Source: CAYTGM01 sp964437365
GTDB lineage: Bacteria; Sumerlaeota; Sumerlaeia; SLMS01
Assembly (NCBI GenBank): GCA_964437365.1
Contig: CAYTGM010000010.1
Span: forward strand, 1-64,000
Length of the DNA: 64,000 nucleotides
Direction of reading: 5' to 3'
In this document: positions 17,511-26,200 of the stretch, in pieces
Layout of the letters: the number at the start of each line of letters is the position of its first letter
How positions within the stretch are numbered: the first letter of the stretch is position 1
Position numbers and translations under genes: made by a program
The notes under the pieces: model-generated
Told to the model about the DNA's origin: nothing
Database searches by the model: none
What the model saw: the letters and a program-made list of their open reading frames with translations, nothing else

Positions 17511-18649
17511 TAACTCTTAATCTGAAACCCAAGGATTCTGAAAACTTCAGTAAGATCATTTGATATACAGGAAGGGTCTATTGTGTAGTTTACAAATTCC
17601 CGCCGAACGGGATAGTTTTTCCGTAGCTGATCGAAATGTTCGCCGCGTCGATTTTCATCTTCAATTGCCAGCCCTTCTCTCAAGTGAGAAGTATCACGAC
17701 GCACAGGACATACTTTCATCAGGGTTTCGGAAAGTACCAATTCTTCTTTTCTTCCCTCTGGCACCAGAGTACTTTTTTCTGGAACACCCAGGTCTGGTTT
17801 CCAGTTTGATTCCTGATCCAATGCCCTGGCGAGTTCCTGGACCATCCTTGAGGTACCATTGGTCTTCCCTTCGAGTGAATAGCCTGCCACGTGAGGACTC
17901 GCGTGCAATGCATACTGAATCAAATCCCGGTCAGGGTTAGGTTCATTCTCATAAACATCGAGAAGGAAAACCAGTGAGTCTGTTCGACCATATTTCAAGG
18001 CAGCTTCGTTATTAAGTACAACGCCCCGGGAGGCGTTTACAACGGCTGAGCGCGGTTTCATCATTGCCAGTTCTTCCCAGGAAAGAAGGTGGTGCGTGCA
18101 GTCTTCCCCTTCCCGTATATACGGAACATGACATGTTACAACATCACACTCGGTCAATACCTGTTCAAGTGACACATGCTCGTCAAGTTGTCCGGCGCGT
18201 GCGAGAGGTGGATCGTTGACCAGGACTTCCACTCCAAGTTTCCGAAGAAGTGGGGCAAGGCGTGACCCGATATTGCCGTGTCCAACAATCCCCACTTTGA
18301 GATCTCGCCATGGCAGCTGATAGGATTGGGCATAGTCGAAAAACACGGTCATGACCCACTCAACCACTGATCGTGCATTACACCCCGCTGCACTGGACCA
18401 GGGGATTCCCTTCCTTTCAAGAAAGGGTATATCCAAATGGTCAGTCCCAATCGTTGCCGTTCCGACAAATTTGAGATCATGCCCTTCAAGAAGCCCTTCG
18501 TTGACTTTCGTGATAGACCTGACGATTAATGCATCAGCGCCTTTTAAGTCTTTGTTCTCCATCGTCCTTCCGGGGAGAAGAACAACCTCGCCGAAGGGCG
18601 AGAATGCCTCTTCTGCAAAAGGGATGTTCGTATCAACAATAATTCTCAT
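17510..18649 (-). CDS. pdxB: Erythronate-4-phosphate dehydrogenase
   Basis: Second step of the DXP-dependent vitamin B6 route: oxidation of 4-phosphoerythronate. The 379-aa protein begins RIIVDTNIPFAEEAF, typical of PdxB, and has FVGTATIGTDHLD, the NAD-binding GIVGHGNIGSRLAPLL, and the D-2-hydroxyacid dehydrogenase catalytic residues R in NASRGVVLNNEAAL, E in VYENEP and H in HASPHVAGYS. The C-terminal extension is the PdxB dimerisation domain (FDQLRKNYPVRREF). It is the first gene of the unit with the GT2 gene. PdxB elsewhere is found mostly in gammaproteobacteria and Bacteroidetes-like lineages. Confidence 0.95.
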   Translation of the reverse strand: MRIIVDTNIPFAEEAFSPFGEVVLLPGRTMENKDLKGADALIVRSITKVNEGLLEGHDLKFVGTATIGTDHLDIPFLERKGIPWSSAAGCNARSVVEWVMTVFFDYAQSYQLPWRDLKVGIVGHGNIGSRLAPLLRKLGVEVLVNDPPLARAGQLDEHVSLEQVLTECDVVTCHVPYIREGEDCTHHLLSWEELAMMKPRSAVVNASRGVVLNNEAALKYGRTDSLVFLLDVYENEPNPDRDLIQYALHASPHVAGYSLEGKTNGTSRMVQELARALDQESNWKPDLGVPEKSTLVPEGRKEELVLSETLMKVCPVRRDTSHLREGLAIEDENRRGEHFDQLRKNYPVRREFVNYTIDPSCISNDLTEVFRILGFQIKS

Positions 18650-18960
18650 TTATATACTGCCTTCCCATGAGCAATTTACAAGAAACAATCTTCTGCAGCG
18701 GCAAAGTGGTCAACCGATCTTCGAACATAAGTATCTGCTCCGCTATGATCCTGCCCCAGTGAATCAGATGTGGTCAGCCGAGCAGGCACAACCTTCAGTG
18801 AGTCTCCTTCGATCGCAGGCTCAGCCTCATGAAAGCGGAAATCTCCCATGGAGAGAGTACCTATGGGGCAAAGTCTCCTTGATCTATCATTGACCTCCTA
18901 ATCACCGATTAGTAACCCGTCTAATCATATTTTACCCCGCAACAATGGAGCTTTCAACCC
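18650..18960. other. Intergenic region without recognised gene
   Basis: This 311-bp space separates the divergent pdxB and dockerin-like genes and must hold promoters for both. CTAATCACCGATTAGTAACCC near 18898-18920 contains the palindrome-like CTAATCACCGATTAG just before the dockerin-like gene, a possible operator. Short ORFs here have no ribosome site. I see no structured RNA. Confidence 0.35.
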
Positions 18961-20337
18961 ATGATCAGACCCTTTCATATTTTCCTCACACTGCCATTCT
19001 TGACAGCAGTCGGCAAAGGTGAAGCCGCTGTCACTACCATGCTCAATGGCGATAATTTCGAAGTGGAGGTAACAGTTCCTTCGAGTTTAACTGTCACTGT
19101 TGTTGGTGGGCTTGTTAAGATTAACGGCAATGATCCCACGTCAGGGCCCTTAAATGCCTCTTCTGTTCAGGCATTCGACATCATATTGAATTCCGATAAT
19201 GCTTCTCATGATTTAACTGGGATTACATCATCTGAATTTACATCGCTCTTCAGCGCGAATATTTCAATTGAAGGGACATCTCAAACCGTTCTTGGGCCCG
19301 AGGCAAGTTCGGTTTATTTACCTGGAGGATCCTTACACACGATTACAGGAGGACCAAATCGTGACATTCTTGTCTTGAACAAGTTCCCGGACAATATCGA
19401 CTTTGATGGCAATGGTGGAAGCGATGATGTGGATTTTATTGGTCTTGAAACGGCAGACTCACTCAACCTGAACAGTGCCCCTTCAGACAGCATCGCCGTT
19501 TCTGATGGTAGCAAGACGTTGGTTAATTTTCGGGACGTGAGGTTTTTCGACGCAATACTGAACGGAGGTGATGATACAGTGAATGTAGGACCAGGGATTA
19601 CAGCGAACCTTCAGAGATTGAATATCGTTCCGGGCACAGGGAACGATACCATGAATTGCGGAAATGCAACATTTGAGGTTCTCTATGATCGCTTTGAGTT
19701 ACTTGGAGATGATGTTCTGACAGCTCCCCAGGTTCCCGGCCTTGCTGTTATATACCAGTTTCAGCTCTTTGACCAGGCTAACTCAACTTCACTTACCAGC
19801 GTGGATGAGGGAATGAATCACAAGGTCACTTTCAATAACGGTCTTAATGTTGGTACGTTCACTTTTAATTATGGCACCAGAATCTTTGCAACGTTTGGCA
19901 CAAACAACGACACGTTTGATTTTTCCAATATCGAAGGCTTCATCGAAGGTACGGTGGTCGCCCTCGGAAACAATGGCGACGACACCTTTCTTGTTCCCAT
20001 GTCCGAAACAATCAATTATGATTTGAGAGGCGGAGGACAGAGTCTTCAGGACGTTATGATTATAGACGGGACTGGGTATATGCCCGTTCTGGGATCAGAC
20101 GTCATCACGGATCCTGTTGCTCTGGATGTCGTCTTTACAGAAATCGAAGATGTGAATTTTGTTGGAGTTTCTGGAACTCCCTCACCAACACCTTCGCCTA
20201 CGCCTACCCCAACGCTGGTCCCTCAAGGCGACGTCAAACCGAAGCTCCTTGGCCTCGAGCCAGGAAATATCAACGCCGACAGAAACAATGACTTTTTTGT
20301 GGATGCGGCCGACCTTTATCTTGAACTGGGACCCTGA
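18961..20337 (+). CDS. Secreted beta-rich protein with C-terminal dockerin-like half-repeat
   Basis: Protein of 458 aa with a Sec signal peptide (first about 23 residues, ending GKGEA). The body is threonine-, asparagine- and glycine-rich, with repeated patterns such as NGGSDDVDFIG, NGGDDTVNVG, GTGNDTMNCG and NNGDDTFLV, which resemble calcium-binding RTX-like or parallel beta-helix repeats. A proline/threonine linker (TPSPTPSPTPTPT) leads to the C-terminus. There GNINADRNNDFFVDAADLYL matches one dockerin type I calcium loop with the DAADL helix, and a second loop is missing. Dockerin-like tails in non-cellulosomal bacteria often anchor or sort exported proteins. Function of the body is unknown. 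Confidence 0.75.
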   Translation: MIRPFHIFLTLPFLTAVGKGEAAVTTMLNGDNFEVEVTVPSSLTVTVVGGLVKINGNDPTSGPLNASSVQAFDIILNSDNASHDLTGITSSEFTSLFSANISIEGTSQTVLGPEASSVYLPGGSLHTITGGPNRDILVLNKFPDNIDFDGNGGSDDVDFIGLETADSLNLNSAPSDSIAVSDGSKTLVNFRDVRFFDAILNGGDDTVNVGPGITANLQRLNIVPGTGNDTMNCGNATFEVLYDRFELLGDDVLTAPQVPGLAVIYQFQLFDQANSTSLTSVDEGMNHKVTFNNGLNVGTFTFNYGTRIFATFGTNNDTFDFSNIEGFIEGTVVALGNNGDDTFLVPMSETINYDLRGGGQSLQDVMIIDGTGYMPVLGSDVITDPVALDVVFTEIEDVNFVGVSGTPSPTPSPTPTPTLVPQGDVKPKLLGLEPGNINADRNNDFFVDAADLYLELGP

Positions 20338-20404
20338 GAAGTCAAGTTCATGGAAGTTGACGCATAAGTCGCTGATCGGCGTAGGTTTTTGATCGTCTTA
20401 CTCA

Positions 20405-20475
20405 CGACCTTCCTGCTTTCTGCCTGCATTCCTCCTGCATTCAGCCTGCATTTCGAAGCAGCCTGAAATAAGACG
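20405..20475. repeat. CCTGCATT-type word repeat
   Basis: Intergenic patch with four close copies of CCTGC(A)TT, spaced 8 to 11 bases, ending in CGAAGCAGCCTG, which is complementary to the word. It shares CCTGCATT..GAAGCAG with the patch at 61723-61806. No ORF covers it convincingly. Confidence 0.5.
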
Positions 20476-20591
20476 GCATGAAAGCTGGAGCCAGGTGTAT
20501 GAGTCGAGGTTTAAGATTTAATGATTGCGAATATTCACTCTTTGAACCTCATTAGGGCGTGGTTTATTGATTCTTGATCAGAGCTCCTGCT

Positions 20592-21356
20592 ATGAAGAAC
20601 TATGCTTTTATAATCATCATTATATTTACGTGCCATGGCGGAATCTTCGCCTCCGAAGCAAGCCAGAACAAAGAGAAGACGAAGTCTGAGATTCCAGAAC
20701 CCGAGGGCTGGGATCTCGGAAAGCTCTGGGTGATTGGTGATTCCTGGAGTGTTTGTTTTAACGGCAATACGTGGCGTCGAAAACTCTACCAGGACCTGAT
20801 TTCTGATGGCTATACAGTTGATTTTGTCGGTACTATGAAGACATGGGAGGGTTGTGATCAGGGAGAAGAATATGATCGTGATCACAATGCAGTGGGCGGG
20901 ATCACCGCCCGCGAGGCCCTGGATGAGAAGCTGGATTCCTGGCTCAAAGAGGTTAGCCCTGACAGAGTTCTGATGATGCTGGGTGGAAACGATATGAACG
21001 CCGAGCGAGCCGATCCATTTACAACCTTGATAAGACTTCAGAAGATTATTGAGCAAATTCGTGCTGAGAACCCGAGCACCATCTTCCACGTTGGAATGTA
21101 TGGTTACGTATCTGCATACTTTTCCGATCAACAGTCAGACATGATGGGTCTGGCGCTTGAAACCTTTGTTGAGAGTCTGTCGACGGATATATCGCCAGCA
21201 TTTTTTGTCGATCATCGTGTCGGGTGGGACAAAGAGAAACACCTCGATCAGAATGATCTCTTTCATCCCAGCAAAGAGGGAATGGAGCACATGGCTGATG
21301 GATGGAAAAGATCGATTGAGAGAAGCATTCGAAGAAATTTGGAAACACTTGAATGA
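20592..21356 (+). CDS. Exported SGNH/GDSL hydrolase
   Basis: Lipase/esterase-fold protein of about 254 aa with a signal peptide (MKNYAFIIIIIF... cleaved near GIFASEA). SGNH blocks are visible: IGDSWS (nucleophile Ser), GGITAREALDEKL (block II Gly), MMLGGNDMN (block III Asn) and the catalytic Asp and His in DLFHPSKEG. It probably removes acyl or acetyl groups from polysaccharides or lipids in the envelope. ATG at 20592 is preferred because it starts the signal peptide; an in-frame TTG lies at 20574. The stop overlaps the next start by four bases, linking it to the double ferredoxin, an odd pairing. Confidence 0.85.
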   Translation: MKNYAFIIIIIFTCHGGIFASEASQNKEKTKSEIPEPEGWDLGKLWVIGDSWSVCFNGNTWRRKLYQDLISDGYTVDFVGTMKTWEGCDQGEEYDRDHNAVGGITAREALDEKLDSWLKEVSPDRVLMMLGGNDMNAERADPFTTLIRLQKIIEQIRAENPSTIFHVGMYGYVSAYFSDQQSDMMGLALETFVESLSTDISPAFFVDHRVGWDKEKHLDQNDLFHPSKEGMEHMADGWKRSIERSIRRNLETLE

Positions 21357-22204
21357 GTGAGAAATACACACACTTTAATATAAGAATCCCTGAGAATGCT
21401 CCTGGACAGTTTTACGTAGACCAGAGCTGTACAGATTGTGAGGCGTGCCGGGTAACTGCTCCAGCAGTCTTCAAGCGAAATAACGATACAGGCTACTCGT
21501 ATGTTTTCAAGCAACCGAGCACTCCGGAAGAGTTGGATGCGACGATCGAGGCGTTAGAAGGCTGTCCACATGAGTCGATTCATATGGACGGCGATAGTCA
21601 TGATTGGAAGAAAGAGCCGATCATTGGTTGGGATGATTATCACAAACTATCAAATAAAGATAATTCTGAGCGAAGATCAGAAGCCAGTCTAGCCTTAGAA
21701 TCTTTTCATCACAGATTACCTTCAAACACACCTGGTAGATTTTATGTTGATGACCAGTGTCTAGATTGTGATGCCTGTCGTGTCACGGCACCTCATACCT
21801 TTAAACGCAATGACGAGGAAGGTTACTGCTATGTGTATAGGCAGCCTGAAACACAGGAAGAAGCAGAGGACGTATTCTACGCAGTGTGGGGATGTCCACA
21901 CGAGGCAATACATAGCGATGGTCATCTATACAACTGGGCAGAGGAACCTTTAAAGGTTTATGATCCTCCCAGATTCGCGACCGAGTCTTTATACGAACCG
22001 CTTCCCTGCCCAGCCAAGCCAGATGCAGAGTCCTACGGCAATCCAATATTCAAGGAGGCAGTATTTTTTCAAAGGGGGAGCCCACAAAATGGACCTGCAC
22101 AAACAAAGATATGTCATTGCAAAAACGAACCTGAAAGTGAAATAAAGCCGCGTGGACTCTTCAATCGTTTTACAGATTGGCTAAAGCAAGTCATGAAATC
22201 TTAG
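21353..22204 (+). CDS. Tandem ferredoxin-domain protein with Cys-rich tail
   Basis: Protein of 283 aa made of two copies of a small ferredoxin domain, about residues 12-80 and 122-188. Each copy has PGxFYVDxxCxDCxACRVTAP, then FKRN, a YVxxQP segment and a closing GCPHE(S/A)IHxDG. The C-x2-C-x2-C plus distal CP pattern fits one [4Fe-4S] cluster per domain. The roughly 95-residue tail has a CHC motif and basic helices but no known domain. No signal peptide is seen, so it is likely cytosolic, although its gene overlaps that of an exported SGNH hydrolase by four bases. Single-domain homologues are common; the duplicated form with this tail is unusual. Redox partners are not evident. Confidence 0.8.
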   Translation: MSEKYTHFNIRIPENAPGQFYVDQSCTDCEACRVTAPAVFKRNNDTGYSYVFKQPSTPEELDATIEALEGCPHESIHMDGDSHDWKKEPIIGWDDYHKLSNKDNSERRSEASLALESFHHRLPSNTPGRFYVDDQCLDCDACRVTAPHTFKRNDEEGYCYVYRQPETQEEAEDVFYAVWGCPHEAIHSDGHLYNWAEEPLKVYDPPRFATESLYEPLPCPAKPDAESYGNPIFKEAVFFQRGSPQNGPAQTKICHCKNEPESEIKPRGLFNRFTDWLKQVMKS

Positions 22205-22224
22205 TCTCTAATTGAGGCTTAGAT

Positions 22225-23100
22225 TCACCCAAGGCTGAACATATCGATCGTCTCGGGATCGTTTCCATTGTTACCATCGATATTGGAAAGAAACCTCATG
22301 AGCCTCATTGACTTTGTCACGATATCGAAACCGAGGCTGCAGTCCTGTCCTCCTGATTGTGTATCAAAGCGGATCCAGTTCAGACGTACTTCGAGTTCGA
22401 TGATCTGATCAACCGTCACTTTTAACTCTGCCCGAGCCTTTAATCGACAACCAATAAGTGATGAGGAGACCTGAGCCGGTATTTCGATCGTCGTCATGGA
22501 GAGTTGATCAGGTGTTATACGGCTGGTGGTACCCGTGAAGGTCAGCTTATCCTGGTCTTTGTAGGCGAGAGGAAAAACGATCTTGATGGGGCAATGACGT
22601 GCATCCTTCTCTATTTCCGAGGAAGACCTGGGTGAGGTGGTACTTTCCTTGATGGCTCGTTCTACTTCCTGCAGCTCGCCTTCGATGAACTGTAAATCTG
22701 TCGAACCCACCCTGATTTGATCGAAGTGTTTCAGATCTTTCTTTTCGTGGATTCGCGTCCCGTTCACGTAGACTCCATTTCTGCTTTTGAGGTCGGTGAT
22801 CGTGAACTGCTGGCGATGGTCGGAGGTTTCTGCCTGATCGATACGGGCGTGGGAGCGAGAGATTTCAGGATAAGGAAGATGAACCTCACAAGATTCCTCG
22901 CGTCCGATCATGACAGGCGCCTGATTAAGGCCGAAGACCTTTCCGCGGTTCCGCCTGGAGACAATTAAGAGGAGAGAATGAGCCTTGGGAGGGTAACTGG
23001 GAGTGTCTGAGGGACTGATATCTTCAAAGCCCACCGTTGAGTGATCTTCATCGTCTGCGAAGAACTGTCGGGGCTTGTTATGTCTATTAAATTCATGCAT
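22225..23100 (-). CDS. FHA domain protein with PilZ-like C-terminal region
   Basis: Cytosolic signalling protein. The FHA domain covers roughly residues 45-145, with the phosphothreonine-binding motifs MIGREESCEVHLP, EISRSHARI and DLKSRNGVYVNGTRI. The C-terminal 110 residues contain short strands (IKIVFPLAY, LSMTTIEIPAQ, GCRLKARAELK, LGFDIVTKSMRLMRFL) that look like a PilZ beta barrel without the RxxxR motif; this is a tentative call. ATG at 23100 has GGAA upstream; in-frame starts at 23124 (ATG) and 23130 (GTG) are alternatives. It is downstream of the giant repeat protein on the same strand, separated by about 150 bases. Confidence 0.75.
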   Translation of the reverse strand: MHEFNRHNKPRQFFADDEDHSTVGFEDISPSDTPSYPPKAHSLLLIVSRRNRGKVFGLNQAPVMIGREESCEVHLPYPEISRSHARIDQAETSDHRQQFTITDLKSRNGVYVNGTRIHEKKDLKHFDQIRVGSTDLQFIEGELQEVERAIKESTTSPRSSSEIEKDARHCPIKIVFPLAYKDQDKLTFTGTTSRITPDQLSMTTIEIPAQVSSSLIGCRLKARAELKVTVDQIIELEVRLNWIRFDTQSGGQDCSLGFDIVTKSMRLMRFLSNIDGNNGNDPETIDMFSLG

Positions 23101-23247
23101 CTGATTGCCATTCCGTGCACACATGGGCACGTCTCGGGATACTTTCCCCGATCGCTACTCTCCAAAGCAACGGCGGCAAATTAAGTGCCTCTAATGGAGG
23201 CTTGCTGCAATCGTTTACTAAAGCAAGAGAAATCATAGATTTAAAAA

Positions 23248-26200
23248 TCAATCTGACCCTTCCGCATCGTTATTACTTAAGTAGTAAAAGTCCTGTTCTA
23301 CCACCGCACGACCATTCTCAAGCGTAATTATCTCCAAAATGTCACTTTGAAGCTCCTCGTTGTGCGATACCATCGAGTAAGTCCCGGCAGGAAGGTTCGA
23401 GAAGATAAAGTAGCCCTGACCGTCGGTGGTCGCTTCCCACTGCCACCACTCACGCAAATCATTGTAGCCGCTCTGGACACTCGAGAGGAGCTCCAGACGC
23501 AACTGAGCTGACCCAACAGGCTCACCCATCGCCTTCCTGATCCGACCACGAAGAGTAATGATCCCCGGAGTGACAGAAACATTACTCTCCGCTGAATTGA
23601 CCCGTGCGACCGCCGACCAGTAAGCAAGCTCACCTGTGATAGAAGGAGCCTCGGCAGCGACAAAATAAGAACCTTCAATTAAATTTGTCGCACGAAACCT
23701 GTTCTGAGAAATCATTTCCACGTTCAACCGCTTTCTCGTAATCGGTGAATTATCCGATCTGAGGGGGTACAGCGAAACAATTGATCGCGCCACATTCACG
23801 TTAGAGGTTGAGCCCAGATAACCCACCAGCGTTGAGTTCGCCCAAAGGGTGACGTTCTGCTCTGTTTCATCAAAACTGGAAACGGTCAGGTTCAGGCTCT
23901 TCACCATTTCCCAGTCGTTGACTTTACCGCTATACGTTACCACATGTCCTCCAGGATCCATTCCGCGCAATGTATAGCTACCGCCGCCATCGGTGCGAGT
24001 TCGTTTCACTTCATCGCTTTCTACCGAGCGTGCTTCCACAAGAATCCCATCAAGAGGGGAGTTCGTTCCGTCGACCACTTCCCCCAGAAGGACTGCACCT
24101 GGCTCCAGTTCCACTTCACCAATATCTTCCGTCTTACCTCTGGAAACTCGAATGAGCCTTTTCTCTGTGGGTAGATAATCAGGGTGATCAAGCTCGAGTG
24201 AATATATACCTGGCCTGACGGGACTGAAGACAATATCTCCATTTCCATTACTTTTCCTCGAAGGCCCTTCCGGCTCAAGCGAAGCAGAAGCACCACCGAC
24301 AGGTTCTCCCGTGCGTGAATGAACAACCTTGAGCTTGAGGACTCCGCCGGGATTAAGTCGGAGAATACCAACAGATTTTTCACCGGGAGAGCTGATGGAA
24401 AAAGGACCCTCGGAGACAGGGAGAAAGTTAGGAGCCAGCGCTGTTACCTGATATTCTCCTGGTGGAAGAGAATCGAAGGTAAACTCACCGTCTGTTTGAA
24501 ACGTGTGCGACCCGCGGAAGCCCTGTCGACTTCCTGTATAGTCGTAGTATGTCGCATTCAATGAGATCGTGAAGTTCGGCAGTTCCGCATCATCACCAGG
24601 GGCAATCACTCTTCCCGACAACGTTCCTGTCATGGGAACTTCAAGAACGATTTCACCCACCCCATCGTTTGGCGATACTTCGGGGAATCGCCATTTCACA
24701 CTTCGTCCACCAGTAGCAGTATTCTTCCGCGCATCGACCTCGAGCCAGAATTCGTCCTCTCCAAGGGATTCAAATTTGAAGGTTCCATCGTTGTTGATGT
24801 CTACTCGTCCCCCACCACGACCACCGCCAGCCCTGACGGTACCGTTGCGAACAATCTCTTGACGGTCCGTAATCACTTTCCCTGTGAGGATCCTGGCTTC
24901 TTCCAGCTTGAGTGTAACAGCTCGGTATCCCGGCCCCTCGAACGAAACTCGATCCGAGTCTGACAGATATCCACTTTTTGACGCATAGACGGAAACCCGT
25001 CCGGGAGGAAGATCGTTGAAGCTCGCGTTGCCTGTTTCCAGGGTCTTTTTGCTCCAGGAGGAGGGCGGTGAATCGGGAAAGTCAGAATGCCTGACGCTGA
25101 CATTTGCGCCAGAAAGAGCAAGTCCGGCGGTGTCAGTGACAGTCACACTGAGAGAGCCACCTCCATTGATCTGGATCTGGCAACTTGACTGGTGCTGCTC
25201 GCGGTTCAACACGACGAGACTGCTCTTTCCTTTGCCTTTCCCTTCTGCCCAGGCCGTTGCGATCAGATGCAATTCCTGATGGATGGGGATTCCTTCTATG
25301 CGGAAGACACCACCTGCGTCTGTCGTTGCCGTATATTTACGTGTGTCGATTCTACCCGGGCTTCCGCCGGGGTGATAAATCTGTACTTGTGCATTTTCAA
25401 CGGTGCTCCCCTGAATGTCTGTCACCTGCCCTCCAATTGTTCCACCTCGATAAAGCTTGATCTCTACAGGTTTCGGTGAAATCCCGCTGAGAATTTCAAC
25501 GCGTCTTTCCTTTTCTTCTCCGACACCACGTGTATATCCCTTTAAGTCGGCAGTAAGAACGTAGATTCCCTGTGGAAGTGAAGGGAACCTGAAGTTACCT
25601 CCGGAATCGGTTGATGATGCGAGGCGATTCTTCAGAACTTGAGTTGGAGCCATCTTGGGATTCAACTGGACGCTGGCGCCAGCGAGCCGCTCTCTCGTAT
25701 CACCATCAATGACAGTACCGGTCAGGCTGACCCCCTGATAGACCAGAAAATCAACATCTTTCGCAGGCTCCGTCGCGGTCACCTTCACCGCCAGTTGAGG
25801 CTCAGAAGTATACTTTTCGCTCGTGACTGTAACATCATAAGTTCCCGCAGGAAGTCTTTTCAGACGATAGATCCCCTCGCTGTTTGTTTCGGTTCTAAGA
25901 GGTGTCCACTTGGAGTTTTCTGTCGAGACAGCAACGATACTGAGTGATGAAACAGTCCCCCCCGTATTCAAATCGGTCACTTTCCCCTGTATATATCCTC
26001 CGGTCGTCATGTTGATCACATTCTGTTCTGTCCCACTATAGACAAGAATCGGCCCCGCCTCTGCATATCGCTCTGCCTTTGCGAAGAGTCGATACGCCCT
26101 GCCCGCGGGAAGCTGTTTGAAGCTAAAAGCTCCCTGTTCTCCTGACTTTGTAGTTTGGACAGGCTTCTCGCCTTTCTTCTCTTCTTCCTCGAAAAGTGAC

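Noticed and set aside
18667..18893. Frames upstream of the dockerin-like gene
   Set aside because: They are extensions of the antisense frame of pdxB, with no start signal of their own.
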